Source of the DNA: Lactiplantibacillus brownii | GTDB taxonomy: Bacteria; Bacillota; Bacilli; Lactobacillales; Lactobacillaceae | Assembly (NCBI RefSeq): GCF_031085375.1 | Contig: NZ_JAVCWF010000001.1 | Location: forward strand, 806,001 to 870,000 | Reading direction: 5' to 3' | Length of the DNA stretch: 64,000 bases | In this document: positions 52,817 through 62,380 of the stretch, in pieces | Numbering within the stretch: the stretch's first letter is position 1 | How the letters are laid out: each line of letters starts with the position of its first letter | Notes under the pieces: model-generated | Database searches by the model: none | Told to the model about the DNA's origin: nothing | The model's input: the letters and a program-made list of their open reading frames with translations, nothing else | Program-made: the position numbers and the translations under genes

Positions 52817-53761
52817 CTAATAAACCTTGAGTTGGTCGTCATCAAAGCCCCAAAACGCTTCATTGAGCTGTGGGTTGGTGAAGACTTTCAAAATTGGTTC
52901 GATGCCTGGGGCCAGTTTGTCTGGTGTCAGGACGCTGAGTGGTTGCCAACTGATGGCACCTTCATAGGACCCGGCAAGCAGCTCGCCATGGTAATCACTC
53001 GTCGTGTACAGCGTGCCGAGTGACACATCACCTTGGTCGTTCTCGACCCAAGTGACCGTGCCGACTAATTTTAAGTTGGTGACCGTTAGACCGGTTTCTT
53101 CAAGCACTTCGCGTTGCATGGCGTGAATTTGCGATTCGCCGGGGTCAACGTGGCCACCGGGAAAGGTCAACCCGGTCCATTTGGCATCAATCTTATTTTC
53201 GACGATCACTTCGTGTGTCTCAGGATTCATAATCAAGCACATGTTGACGAGTTCGGCCCGGACAGTCCGGTCATGGGTTTCATGCGCATCTTTAGTAGCG
53301 AGCCAATCACTGGCTTTGCCATTGAGACTGGTGACAAAATCAGTCTTGGCGGCGTAGTAGTCGTCTGTCGTCAGCGCAATTTTACGCACCGCTGTATATT
53401 TGCGACTATCTGTGCGATGCGCGTTCACGTAGTCTCGGAAATTGATGACCGTTTGATAGGCGTGAGCGTCCGTGAAAAGCAGTAGATTGAAGGCTTGATC
53501 GTGCCAAGTTAGACGATAAGTAGCTGTTCTGACTGACTGGAGCACAAATTCAGCTCTGAGCGCCGTTAGCGCGGGCACTGAATCCTTGACTAACAACGCG
53601 AGGTCGATGACCGGTTGTGCCGGAATTTTAGGCATCGCGGTACTGCCGACATGACTACAGTTGATCAAATTAGAACCAAGTTGTGATTGGAGCGATTGTT
53701 GAAAGACAGTCGCCATTTTTTGCCAAGTAGGTTGGTAACTGACGAGCGATTGGATTGTCAT
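52817..53761 (-). CDS. GrpB-domain and Nudix fusion protein
   Basis: 314 residues. Residues 1-165 resemble the GrpB (UPF0157) nucleotidyltransferase-like fold ('NCSHVGSTAMPKIPAQPVIDLALLV' and 'NFRDYVNAH'). Residues 170-300 are a Nudix hydrolase ('GGHVDPGESQIHAMQREVLEETGL'), 8-oxo-dGTPase-like. The start follows GGAGGTG. It probably shares a transcript with the antiporter. The function of the GrpB part is unknown. Confidence 0.8.
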   Translation of the reverse strand: MTIQSLVSYQPTWQKMATVFQQSLQSQLGSNLINCSHVGSTAMPKIPAQPVIDLALLVKDSVPALTALRAEFVLQSVRTATYRLTWHDQAFNLLLFTDAHAYQTVINFRDYVNAHRTDSRKYTAVRKIALTTDDYYAAKTDFVTSLNGKASDWLATKDAHETHDRTVRAELVNMCLIMNPETHEVIVENKIDAKWTGLTFPGGHVDPGESQIHAMQREVLEETGLTVTNLKLVGTVTWVENDQGDVSLGTLYTTSDYHGELLAGSYEGAISWQPLSVLTPDKLAPGIEPILKVFTNPQLNEAFWGFDDDQLKVY

Positions 53762-53935
53762 AAACTGGACACCTCCGTGAGTTTGCTTCTATGAAAGGAT
53801 ACACTTTTTGCAAGTTTAATGAAAGAATTTGCCGATGGTGAAAAATGCAATTGTCCCTGAATTTACGGAATTAAAAGTGTCCCCAGGTGAATCAATGGTG
53901 GGGATAGACATTCTAAAAAATCAGAAGTGATGCAT

Positions 53936-53959
53936 AACTGTTTCTCACTGAAAACAGTT
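53936..53959. promoter_or_regulatory. Inverted repeat upstream of the toxin gene
   Basis: AACTGTTT and AAACAGTT, eight-base spacer, 36 bases before the toxin ATG. Candidate operator for the HTH antitoxin. Confidence 0.5.
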
Positions 53960-53995
53960 GTGATATGTTTTAAGCAAGGACGATGTGAAATTGAA

Positions 53996-54325
53996 ATGAG
54001 TAAACTGGCCACTCCAGCAGAAATCAACACGATTCTTGAGCAGATTAAGGGCATGACAAGTCAGTGGCGACTTTCACCTAGACCGAAGAATATCGAATTA
54101 TTACAGGAGTTAGGCCTTTCAAAAGAAGATGTCTTTGCAGAAATCACCAAAATGATCACTTGGCAGGACTATCTTACTGGGCCGGAGCGCGATAATCATC
54201 GTGTTGCCATTCCAGGCGAAATTTGGGTATTTGGGACTGTGTTGTATCAGCTCCCGTGTTACTTGAAATTTCAAAATCGACCAACGGGTGTCATTGTGTG
54301 GATTTCAATTCATCGTGCTAAGTAG
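53996..54325 (+). CDS. MqsR-like toxin of a toxin-antitoxin-chaperone module
   Basis: 109 residues from the ATG at 53996; AAGGA lies 15 bases before, so the ribosome site is poor, and a longer in-frame reading from 53927 has no better one. The body matches the MqsR-toxin pattern: 'LLQELGLSKEDVFAEITKM', 'DYLTGPERDNHR', 'PGEIWVFGTVLYQLPCYLKFQ' and 'VIVWISIHRAK'. MqsR toxins are ribosome-independent mRNA endonucleases. The gene order toxin-antitoxin-SecB-like matches TAC systems. Confidence 0.78.
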   Translation: MSKLATPAEINTILEQIKGMTSQWRLSPRPKNIELLQELGLSKEDVFAEITKMITWQDYLTGPERDNHRVAIPGEIWVFGTVLYQLPCYLKFQNRPTGVIVWISIHRAK

Positions 54326-54387
54326 CCATTTAATTATCCATATCGGTGATTCTTAACTGTTAGTGACCATTATAGGAGTAAATAATA

Positions 54388-54957
54388 ATGAAAACGCAAA
54401 CCAAAGAATTTTATAATATTGAAAAAGATAAGCGTGAGTGGTACACAAAAGTAGTCAGACTGGAGCGGGTTAAAGTAAAAGATGTCGATGACCTATTGAT
54501 CAATGCGAATTATTGGCGAGATTCAGACGGAGATATTTGGTTGAATCCTGAAGACCCGATGGAGAATGTACGAGCAAGTTTTACGGAATATCGTCAGGTC
54601 AAGCATTATATGCAACCACTTGAAATTAAGCAATTACGTCAAAAATTACAACTCTCGCTTAATAAATTTGCCAGAATGTTAGGTATGGGTCCCTCATCAT
54701 TGTCACAAATTGAAAATAATTTAAAGTTGCAAAATAAAGAACAAGATGTTTTGTTTAAGAGTATTCGTAATGAATATGAAGCAACTGGTGAAGTACAATC
54801 TTTGGCTGTCAAAAAAGATCCAATTTCGCAGTTATTTCTTGATGGTATGGGGCGTATTAAGGGAACCTGTACAACGACGGATTATGATAGTGGTGAGTTA
54901 TTTTCCAATCGGCTTAATCAATTTCAGTTGGCTTGTCTTGAGGAAGTGTCAGCGTAA
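54388..54957 (+). CDS. HTH antitoxin of the TAC module
   Basis: 189 residues. A Xre/Cro-type helix-turn-helix lies at about 79-112 ('IKQLRQKLQLSLNKFARMLGMGPSSLSQIENNLKL'). The N-terminal part lacks the CxxC zinc pairs of classical MqsA. A C-terminal extension ('TDYDSGELFSNRLNQFQLACLEEVSA') could be the chaperone-addiction segment. AGGAG ribosome site. Overlaps the chaperone gene by one base. Confidence 0.78.
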   Translation: MKTQTKEFYNIEKDKREWYTKVVRLERVKVKDVDDLLINANYWRDSDGDIWLNPEDPMENVRASFTEYRQVKHYMQPLEIKQLRQKLQLSLNKFARMLGMGPSSLSQIENNLKLQNKEQDVLFKSIRNEYEATGEVQSLAVKKDPISQLFLDGMGRIKGTCTTTDYDSGELFSNRLNQFQLACLEEVSA

Positions 54958-55379
54958 TGAGTGTGCTAAATTTTAATGGTTATACGGTCAAAAAAATGAC
55001 TTATGAAAGAAATCCTGAGTTCAAAAAAAGCAAAACTCAATTCAAAATGTCGCCTAAACTTGCAGCTAACCAGCATATAGATGGCAACCGGATTCAAATC
55101 GAATTGAATATTAGGGTTGGTTCGAAAACTGAAACTCAATTACCTTTCAGTGCGATGGTCGAAATTGAAGGTAGTTTTGACTACCATCCTGATGAAGATA
55201 AGACCTCTAAGGGGATTACAACATTTGTCAGAGATAATGCGGTGGCAATCTTATATCCGTATGCTCGCGCGTTAATCGCACAACTGACGTTATCTTCCAA
55301 TGAGTTTCCTGGATATAATTTGCCAACAATCAATGTCCCTGAAGCTTTGAAGCTGTCTGACTTAGCCGCAAAAAGTTAA
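54957..55379 (+). CDS. SecB-like chaperone of the TAC module
   Basis: 140 residues. 'VRDNAVAILYPYARALIAQLTLSSNEFPGYNLPTINVPEAL' matches the SecB C-terminal core (YPYAR and PxxNLP patterns), and 'NIRVGSKTETQLPFSAMVEIEGSFDY' the beta-sheet. Gram-positive bacteria lack export SecB; solitary SecB-like genes next to toxin-antitoxin pairs act as dedicated antitoxin chaperones (as in Mycobacterium TAC). One-base overlap with the antitoxin indicates coupled translation. Confidence 0.8.
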   Translation: MSVLNFNGYTVKKMTYERNPEFKKSKTQFKMSPKLAANQHIDGNRIQIELNIRVGSKTETQLPFSAMVEIEGSFDYHPDEDKTSKGITTFVRDNAVAILYPYARALIAQLTLSSNEFPGYNLPTINVPEALKLSDLAAKS

Positions 55380-55473
55380 GTTGTGTGTTATTGGCAGCAT
55401 TTAATCTTGTGGCTGATAAACCAGTTATGCGCGCTTTTGTCGGCCAATTTTGAAAATTTTCAAGTTGTTAATG

Positions 55474-55531
55474 AAAAGGATGGTTGATATCCGCCCATAC
55501 AGGGCATCAGTTATCAACCATCCTTTTATTT
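55474..55531 (+). terminator. Terminator of the TAC module
   Basis: AAAAGGATGGTTGATA with its perfect complement and a T-rich tail. Confidence 0.88.
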
Positions 55532-55533
55532 CC

Positions 55534-55564
55534 AAAAAAATAACTGCCAATCGACAGTTATTTG
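55534..55564 (-). terminator. Terminator of the DedA gene
   Basis: AAATAACTG / CAGTTATTT stem with a T run on the minus strand. Confidence 0.82.
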
Positions 55565-55576
55565 TGAGGCTTAATT

Positions 55577-56212
55577 TTAAGCAACTGGGTGACGACGTAA
55601 AGCTTTAAACAAGGTAATCGCAGCGGCTGGAATTAACGCGCAGGCCAAGATACCTAGGAAGAATAATGATAAGTGGGTCTGCACGAAACTGATAGAGCCG
55701 AAGAAGTAGCCGAGTGAGCAACCCACTGCGACCCAGACACCGACCCCAATTAAGTTCCAGAAAGCGAATGACTTTTGTTTCATTTGTGAGGCACCGGCGC
55801 TCAAGGGGACAAAGGTCCGAATCAGTGGCACGAAGCGGCCAAACATGACGGCTTTAGAACCATACTTAGCGAAAAAGTGTTGTGCTTTAAGTTGTTTATC
55901 TTGTGGCAAATGGCGTTGTAGCCACGGCAATTTGATTAAATGCCGGCCAATTTCAAAGTTGACCGTATCACCGATCACTGCGGCAGCAAAGAAGACCGGA
56001 ACCAAGACCTGAATATCTAAGCTGGTATGGGTTGCCGCCATTGTGCTGGCGAGAAAGATTAGCGATTCACCGGGTAAGAATGGGAAAATCACCATCCCAG
56101 TTTCGAGGAAGATGACGGCAAATAGCGTGATATAGCTCCAGTTACCTAACGTGGTTAAAATGGGAACGATGAAGTCCTCCAAATGAGTTAGGATTTCGAT
56201 TAAATTGGCCAA
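55577..56212 (-). CDS. DedA-family membrane protein
   Basis: 211 residues. The start is a TTG six bases after GGAGGTG; a TTG 51 bases upstream in the same frame has no ribosome site. 'FLETGMVIFPFLPGESLIFLAS' and 'GRFVPLIRTFVPLSAGASQM' are the conserved DedA motifs. The family is implicated in lipid carrier (undecaprenyl-phosphate) translocation and proton-dependent membrane homeostasis. Confidence 0.88.
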   Translation of the reverse strand: MANLIEILTHLEDFIVPILTTLGNWSYITLFAVIFLETGMVIFPFLPGESLIFLASTMAATHTSLDIQVLVPVFFAAAVIGDTVNFEIGRHLIKLPWLQRHLPQDKQLKAQHFFAKYGSKAVMFGRFVPLIRTFVPLSAGASQMKQKSFAFWNLIGVGVWVAVGCSLGYFFGSISFVQTHLSLFFLGILACALIPAAAITLFKALRRHPVA

Positions 56213-56440
56213 CGGCGCCACCTCCAATAAAGTTAAATCTAGTTTAATCGGATTTAAGGACAAATACTAGTGTAAGCGATAACATTTTTGCTGAATTAAA
56301 CGAATCGTAACTTTGATAACGGAATGTTCATACTTTCTTAACTAAAACTGTGAAATTAAACGATTTAACAGGTTATTGATTGAGTCGTCTGGCGGATAGT
56401 GATAAGATTGTTTATCGAGTTTTAGGAATGGAGGACGCTG

Positions 56441-58747
56441 ATGGCTAAGTCGATTAAAGCTTCAGAACAACAACATCTTGATTATGTGGTTGATAAGATT
56501 CGAGTCGAGGAAACGAAACAGAGTGAGACGATTCAACGCTCCGAAAACGATCAAGCCGATATTAAGCAAAACTTTTATAATGACGTCAATATTAAGACCG
56601 ATAGTTATGAAGGCATGATGGAAACAGGATTGTCCGTCCGTCAACAGCAACAAATGTTGGATGAACGGCAGAATAGCTGGCAACATGCAACGAAACAGCT
56701 GTCGACCTTGAAAAAGTTGGAAAAGAATGCTTATTTTGCGCGTCTTGATTTTCATGAGGCGGGTGAACCGGCGACCGAAACCATTTATATTGGTCTGAGT
56801 TCATTTTCGGATAGCCCCGATCATTTTCTCATCTATGACTGGCGGGCGCCGATTTCGAGCATCTATTATGATGGTGGTCTCGGCAACGTCACTTACCAGA
56901 CGCCAGATGGCTTACAGTCGGTCGATGTGCAACTCAAACGGCAATTGATGATTGAAGATGGCACGATCGTGACTGTCTACGATACGGATGAGGCCGTGGG
57001 AGATTCCATGTTGCTCGAAGTGTTGGATGAAAAATCTGACGTTAAGATGAAGAGCATCGTCACGACCATCCAGAAGGAACAAAACACGATCATTCGTGAT
57101 ACGAGTTCGGACCTCTTATTCGTCCAAGGTGCTGCGGGATCAGGGAAAACATCGTCGGTCCTGCAACGGGTGGCGTATCTCTTATACCGTTATCGGGGTA
57201 ATTTAACCGCGGGGCAAGTGATCCTGTTCTCACCTAACCAATTGTTCAACGATTACATCAACCAAGTGCTGCCCGAATTAGGCGAACAAAATATGGTGCA
57301 GATGACGTACTACCAATACGCATCGTACCGGTTGCCACGGATGCAAGTGGAAACTTTGCAACAACGTTTTGAAACTGAAAACACGCCTACGATGGCTAAG
57401 ATTACGAAGCTTGAAGGTAGCTTAGCCTTTTTCAAAGCGGTCACGGCATACGGGCATCATTTGGAAGCGGCCGACATGCGGTTCCGTAATATCATGTTGA
57501 ACGATGAAGTCTTGATTCCACGGGCTAAAATTAAAGAAATTTACTATTCATTTAATGAAAACTACCATTTAGGGAACCGATTATCGGCGACTAAGGAAGA
57601 ATTGATTAAAATCTTGAACCGCAAAGTTGCAGCTGAAATGCGGACTAAGTGGGTTGAAGAGACCGTTCAAGATTTGTCCAAAGAAGAATTAAACGATATG
57701 TATGGCAACCAACCGCGCGAATTCAAGAATGGCGACGAAGAGTTCAAGTTCTTGGCGCGTAAAATTGTGATGCAACGTTTAGGGATTGCGCGGACTCAAA
57801 TCGTGCGGAATCGTTTCTTGAGCATTAACATGCAATACGCACACTTCCTGCGTCAAGTGCCGGAAATCCTGAATTTGGAAAAGTATGGGATTTCTCAGGA
57901 TGACTGGGATCAGGCGGTTGAGGCGAAGTTAGCGGCGATTAAGCAACGGCACATTTCGTTAACGACCGTTTCGGCCTACATGTATTTGCATGATTTGATG
58001 ACTGGCAAGAAGGGACAACGAGATATTCGCTTCGTCTTCTTAGATGAAATTCAAGATTACAACGCCTTTCAATTGGCATTCTTGAAATTCAGCTTCCCAA
58101 ATGCGCGCTTTACGATGCTGGGGGACTTGAATCAGGCTATCTTCACCAAAGAAAACAGTCATACCTTGATTGGTGAACTGGAAACGTTGTTCGATCCGGA
58201 AAAGACCCGCGTTGTCCAATTGACGAAGTCCTACCGTTCAACACAACAAATCACCGACTTTACGAAGGAAATCCTCGTTAATGGGGAAGCCGTCACGGCG
58301 TTTGATCGCCAAGGTGACTTGCCAAACCTTGCCGTCACAGCTGATTTTGAGCAAGCCGTTGACCAAGTTGTGAAGCAACTCGCGGCCAACGATTCTGACC
58401 GTGATACGACTGCGATTATTGGGAAAACCTTGGCTGAAAGCGAACGATTGACCGAAGCGTTAAAGGCCCGTGGCGAACATGTGACCTTAATTCGGACAGA
58501 AAATCAGCGTTTGGCTCCCGGTATCATCGTGGTACCGTCATTCTTAGCTAAAGGGCTGGAATTCGATGCGGTGATTGTTTGGAATGCGGATCGTGATAAT
58601 TATCAACGCGAAGATGAGCGGCAATTGCTCTACACCATTTGTTCACGCGCGATGCACGAATTGACGGTGATTGCGATTGGTGAATTGACACCGTTACTTT
58701 CACGGGTGAACTCAGATTTGTATACGATTAATGAAATGACTGTTTAA
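56441..58747 (+). CDS. helD: HelD-type RNA-polymerase recycling helicase
   Basis: 768 residues. Long N-terminal coiled coil (about 1-110) and HelD-specific 'FLIYDWRAPISSIYYDG' precede the UvrD/Rep-like motor with Walker A 'GAAGSGKTSSV'. Later come 'FLDEIQDYNAFQ' (Walker B) and 'LTKSYRSTQQI' (motif IV). HelD proteins remove stalled RNA polymerase from DNA with ATP. GGAGG-type ribosome site before the ATG. Confidence 0.93.
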   Translation: MAKSIKASEQQHLDYVVDKIRVEETKQSETIQRSENDQADIKQNFYNDVNIKTDSYEGMMETGLSVRQQQQMLDERQNSWQHATKQLSTLKKLEKNAYFARLDFHEAGEPATETIYIGLSSFSDSPDHFLIYDWRAPISSIYYDGGLGNVTYQTPDGLQSVDVQLKRQLMIEDGTIVTVYDTDEAVGDSMLLEVLDEKSDVKMKSIVTTIQKEQNTIIRDTSSDLLFVQGAAGSGKTSSVLQRVAYLLYRYRGNLTAGQVILFSPNQLFNDYINQVLPELGEQNMVQMTYYQYASYRLPRMQVETLQQRFETENTPTMAKITKLEGSLAFFKAVTAYGHHLEAADMRFRNIMLNDEVLIPRAKIKEIYYSFNENYHLGNRLSATKEELIKILNRKVAAEMRTKWVEETVQDLSKEELNDMYGNQPREFKNGDEEFKFLARKIVMQRLGIARTQIVRNRFLSINMQYAHFLRQVPEILNLEKYGISQDDWDQAVEAKLAAIKQRHISLTTVSAYMYLHDLMTGKKGQRDIRFVFLDEIQDYNAFQLAFLKFSFPNARFTMLGDLNQAIFTKENSHTLIGELETLFDPEKTRVVQLTKSYRSTQQITDFTKEILVNGEAVTAFDRQGDLPNLAVTADFEQAVDQVVKQLAANDSDRDTTAIIGKTLAESERLTEALKARGEHVTLIRTENQRLAPGIIVVPSFLAKGLEFDAVIVWNADRDNYQREDERQLLYTICSRAMHELTVIAIGELTPLLSRVNSDLYTINEMTV

Positions 58748-58817
58748 ATTTTGACTGACATTTTCTGAAAATTTGTGGTATGCTACAAACACTAATAAAT
58801 ATTCGTGCGTATAATTG

Positions 58818-58861
58818 ATCAGCGCGACAACTGTTAACTCAGCTGTCGTGCTGATTTTTTT
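58818..58861 (+). terminator. Terminator between helD and the small membrane protein
   Basis: ATCAGCGCGACA / TGTCGTGCTGAT stem with seven Ts, only about 25 bases before the next gene. A possible promoter (CTGACA, 18-base spacer, TATGCT) lies before it, so it may attenuate the downstream gene rather than end helD. Confidence 0.75.
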
Positions 58862-58886
58862 CGCCGTGAAAAGGAGTTTTTACTTT

Positions 58887-59378
58887 ATGGAATTTGTTAA
58901 ACGATTACCACAGAACTTGAAAGAAACAATTATTTTTATGGCGGTGGTGTCAATCATCTCAGTTAATCTGATTGCGCCAGTGATTACTGGTTTGGAAGTT
59001 GGGTTTTCACTCGAGCATTGGGTGATGGTTCTACGTCAATTGCCGTTACTTTGGTTGAGTGTGATTATCTTGGTGGTCCTCACCCAACAACCGGCTGCTA
59101 AATTAGCGGGCTACTTTTTGGGCAAACAACCCAGTTTTCGTGCGGCAATGCTGGTGACTGCAATGTGTAATGTCTTCTTGATGTCACTGGTGTTAACGAT
59201 TTTGGGGACGTGGATTGGGACTGGGCATGTCACGCTCGCACCGATTGTGCACTTTGCCAGCAAATGGCCCCGTAATTATACGATTGCCTTGATCGTGGAA
59301 GCCTTTATTGCCCAGCCGATTGCACGTTGTGTGATGGCATGGTTGCATCGAGATAATCCGGTTACTGTCGAAGATTAA
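58887..59378 (+). CDS. DUF2798-like four-helix membrane protein
   Basis: 163 residues from the ATG after AAGGAGT; a longer frame start overlaps the terminator. 'LKETIIFMAVVSIISVNLIAPVITGLEVGFS' is typical of DUF2798-type proteins (no function known). Four helices. The upstream terminator suggests regulated expression. Confidence 0.7.
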   Translation: MEFVKRLPQNLKETIIFMAVVSIISVNLIAPVITGLEVGFSLEHWVMVLRQLPLLWLSVIILVVLTQQPAAKLAGYFLGKQPSFRAAMLVTAMCNVFLMSLVLTILGTWIGTGHVTLAPIVHFASKWPRNYTIALIVEAFIAQPIARCVMAWLHRDNPVTVED

Positions 59379-59437
59379 TTACGTTAAGTTTTATGCTATA
59401 ATTACCCCATTAATTTAATGATGGTGGCAGATAAATT

Positions 59438-60361
59438 ATGGAAGAGCAATTGAATTATTATCGCTTCTCACGGGAGCAATGGAAACGATTCTATCGCGGT
59501 GGTCACGTGCCATTGACCGCCGAAAATCTACATGAAATTAAAGCGTTCAATGATCAAATCAGCATCGATGACGTTCGCGAGATTTATTTACCCGTGGCGC
59601 ATTTACTCCAGGCTAAGTTTGAACACTACTTATCCTGGCGCGAGACAGAATCGGTCTTTTTGCAACGACAAAATAAACAATCACCCTTTATTATCGGCGT
59701 TTCTGGGAGTGTGGCGGTCGGCAAAACGACGACGGCACGGTTACTGGAAATATTATTTAAATATTTATATCCAGATCGGCGCACGCAACTGATTACGACG
59801 GATGGTTTCTTATATTCGAACGCTGAGTTAAAGCAGCGCCATTTGATGGAACGCAAGGGCTTTCCAGAAAGTTATGATATGCCACGGTTGATTCAGTTCT
59901 TAAATGATGTTAAAAGTGGCAAACCGATTGCTAAGTCGCCGGTGTATTCACATCAAACTTACGATATTGTGGCTAATCGGTATAATGTGATCACACATCC
60001 CGATATTTTGATTATCGAAGGAATCAACGTGTTACAACTGCCGACCAATCAGCATATTTATATTAGTGATTTTACTGACTTTTCAGTCTATGTTGATGCG
60101 GACGCTGATTTAGTTGAAACATGGTATCTCGACCGCTTTGAAGCGTTGATGAAGACGGCGTTTCAGGACCCACAGAATTACTTTTATCCTTGGGCAATCG
60201 GAGACCATGCGGATGCCATTGCGATGGCTAAACGGGTCTGGCAAGACGTGGACTTGAAAAACTTGAATGATTATATCTTGCCAACTAGAAATCGTGCGGA
60301 TTTAATTTTGCACAAGGTTGCGCATCATTTGATTGACGCGGTCTATTTCCGCAAGTATTAA
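59438..60361 (+). CDS. coaA: Pantothenate kinase, type I (CoaA)
   Basis: 307 residues. 'GVSGSVAVGKTTTARLL' is the P-loop; 'ITTDGFLYSN' and 'RKGFPESYDMPRLIQFLNDVKSG' are CoaA-specific, the first holding the catalytic Asp. The enzyme phosphorylates pantothenate, the first step of coenzyme A synthesis, and is feedback-inhibited in this class. No ribosome site stronger than GGTGG is seen. Confidence 0.94.
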   Translation: MEEQLNYYRFSREQWKRFYRGGHVPLTAENLHEIKAFNDQISIDDVREIYLPVAHLLQAKFEHYLSWRETESVFLQRQNKQSPFIIGVSGSVAVGKTTTARLLEILFKYLYPDRRTQLITTDGFLYSNAELKQRHLMERKGFPESYDMPRLIQFLNDVKSGKPIAKSPVYSHQTYDIVANRYNVITHPDILIIEGINVLQLPTNQHIYISDFTDFSVYVDADADLVETWYLDRFEALMKTAFQDPQNYFYPWAIGDHADAIAMAKRVWQDVDLKNLNDYILPTRNRADLILHKVAHHLIDAVYFRKY

Positions 60362-60386
60362 ACCACTAAGAAATTTCTCATAGTTG

Positions 60387-60415
60387 TTGACCGACCGTTG
60401 AGAAATCAGTATGAT
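60387..60415 (+). promoter_or_regulatory. Promoter of guaA
   Basis: TTGACC, a 17-base spacer and TATGAT, about 35 bases before the guaA start. No purine-riboswitch-type fold is seen. Confidence 0.7.
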
Positions 60416-60455
60416 AGAGCTATTGAACTACAATTAATCCAAAGGAGTGAACAAC

Positions 60456-62012
60456 TTGGCAAAAACGGACACCGCGTCATTCGACTCAATTCTTGTGTTG
60501 GATTTTGGGAGTCAATATAACCAATTGATTACCCGGCGCATTCGTGATTTCGGTGTTTATTCGGAATTACTTCCGAATAAGATCACCGCTGATGAAATCA
60601 AAGCCCGCCACCCAAAGGGAATTATTTTCTCTGGTGGGCCGAATAGTGTTTACGATGACGGCGCCTTTCGGGTTGATCCTGAAATCTTCAAGCTAGGAAT
60701 TCCTATCTTGGGGATTTGTTATGGGATGCAGCTGATGACTTACTCACTCGAAGGTGGGCAAGTGGAATCCGCTGATAACCGCGAATATGGGAAGGCCAAC
60801 ATCACGGTCACTAGCGATAACGCAACCTTATTCAAAGATACGCCGAAAGAACAATCAGTTTGGATGAGCCATGGTGACTTGGTTACCCAAGCTCCCGATG
60901 GTTTTGACGTGGTCGCAACCTCAAAGAACTGTCCCATCGCTGCGATTCAAGACGTTGACCGTAAGCTGTATGGGATTCAATTCCATGCGGAAGTACGGAA
61001 CACGGATTATGGTAACGATATTTTACGGCATTTCGCGTTTGATGTTTGCCAAGCTGAAGCCAACTGGTCAATGGATGATTTCATTGACATGCAAATTGAA
61101 AAAATTCGCGCTGAAGTTGGGGACAAAAAAGTCTTGCTCGGCCTTTCTGGTGGGGTAGACTCTAGTGTTGTCGGTGTCTTGTTACACAAGGCAATTGGCA
61201 CGCAATTGACGAGTATTTTCGTTGATCATGGTCTGTTGCGTAAAGGTGAAGCTGACCAAGTAATGGCTAGTTTGGAAGGTAAATTCGGTCTGAACATCAT
61301 TAAAGTTGATGCTAAAGACCGGTTTATGAGCAAATTAGCCGGTGTCAGTGATCCCGAAACGAAACGGAAGATCATTGGTAACGAATTTATCCAAGTCTTC
61401 GATGAAGAAGCAACCAAATTAAATGGGATGGAATTCTTAGCGCAAGGGACGTTGTACACCGATGTCATCGAAAGTGGCACTTCCACGGCGCAAACGATTA
61501 AATCTCATCATAACGTTGGTGGCTTGCCAAAAGACATGCAATTTAAGCTGATCGAACCTTTGCGGACCTTATTTAAAGATGAAGCCCGTGAATTAGGTGA
61601 AAAGCTTGGCATGCCTTCAGCGCTTGTTTGGCGTCAACCATTCCCAGGTCCTGGTTTAGGGATTCGGGTGATTGGTGAAATTACCGAAGATAAGCTGAAA
61701 ATTGTCCGCGATAGTGATTACATCTTACGAGATGAAATCAAGAAGGCCGGCTTGGATCGCGAAATCTGGCAATATTTCACGGTATTACCAGGATTCAAGT
61801 CAGTTGGTGTCATGGGTGATGGTCGAACTTACGACTACACCGTTGGCATTCGAGCCGTAACGTCCATTGATGGCATGACTGCCGACTTTGCGCGGATTCC
61901 TTGGGATGTTCTACAGAAGATCTCGGTGCGGATCGTCAATGAAGTCGATCACGTTAACCGTATCGTGTACGATGTTACGAGTAAGCCGCCTTCGACTATT
62001 GAGTGGGAATAA
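60456..62012 (+). CDS. guaA: GMP synthase (glutamine-hydrolysing)
   Basis: 518 residues starting at a TTG eight bases after AAGGAG. The class I glutaminase has Cys in 'GICYGMQLM' and 'FHAEV'; the synthetase has the PP-loop '[12 protein letters not shown]' and the C-terminal 'KPPSTIEWE' ending. It converts XMP to GMP. Its 3' end is a known target for integrative elements, and the next 2 kb look foreign. Confidence 0.97.
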   Translation: MAKTDTASFDSILVLDFGSQYNQLITRRIRDFGVYSELLPNKITADEIKARHPKGIIFSGGPNSVYDDGAFRVDPEIFKLGIPILGICYGMQLMTYSLEGGQVESADNREYGKANITVTSDNATLFKDTPKEQSVWMSHGDLVTQAPDGFDVVATSKNCPIAAIQDVDRKLYGIQFHAEVRNTDYGNDILRHFAFDVCQAEANWSMDDFIDMQIEKIRAEVGDKKVLLGLSGGVDSSVVGVLLHKAIGTQLTSIFVDHGLLRKGEADQVMASLEGKFGLNIIKVDAKDRFMSKLAGVSDPETKRKIIGNEFIQVFDEEATKLNGMEFLAQGTLYTDVIESGTSTAQTIKSHHNVGGLPKDMQFKLIEPLRTLFKDEARELGEKLGMPSALVWRQPFPGPGLGIRVIGEITEDKLKIVRDSDYILRDEIKKAGLDREIWQYFTVLPGFKSVGVMGDGRTYDYTVGIRAVTSIDGMTADFARIPWDVLQKISVRIVNEVDHVNRIVYDVTSKPPSTIEWE

Positions 62013-62380
62013 AGCGCTAAATGAATTAAATTGAACTTTCCCCGATGAACTACCTTGAGTGGAAAAAGCATCAAAAAAAATATATACGAAGATGCTTACC
62101 GAACGTCATCGTCTATCCTCACTGGAATATTGAATTCTAGTGAGGATTTTTATGATGAGTGCGGTTTAGACCTGTTGTGTATGTTATTTTCAATTTTGAT
62201 TGGATCATTTATGAAGCAAAATAATGGTCAAGTGACGACCGCAAATGCAAAAAGCTTGGGCTCAACCCCACATTCAATATTTGGCTTAAATTCTATACTA
62301 GCAAAGAAAAATGTCTTTGCGGAACCAATATGTCAAAATTATATTTGTGCAGAGTGGAATAATGATTGGAGGAAAAACAA
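62013..62380. other. Non-coding junction after guaA
   Basis: Holds an imperfect copy of the guaA end: TTGAGTGGGAATAAAGC at 61999-62015 against TTGAGTGGAAAAAGC at 62055-62069, and a terminator at 62115-62151. An ORF reading through that terminator from a TTG at 62055 is not supported; its later half is a possible gene remnant. Confidence 0.45.
62115..62151 (+). terminator. Terminator downstream of guaA
   Basis: ATCCTCACT / AGTGAGGAT stem with T run, about 100 bases from the guaA stop. Confidence 0.82.

Noticed and set aside
60362..60455. Purine riboswitch before guaA
   Set aside because: The gap is under 100 bases and contains only a promoter and a ribosome site; the conserved purine-aptamer blocks are absent.
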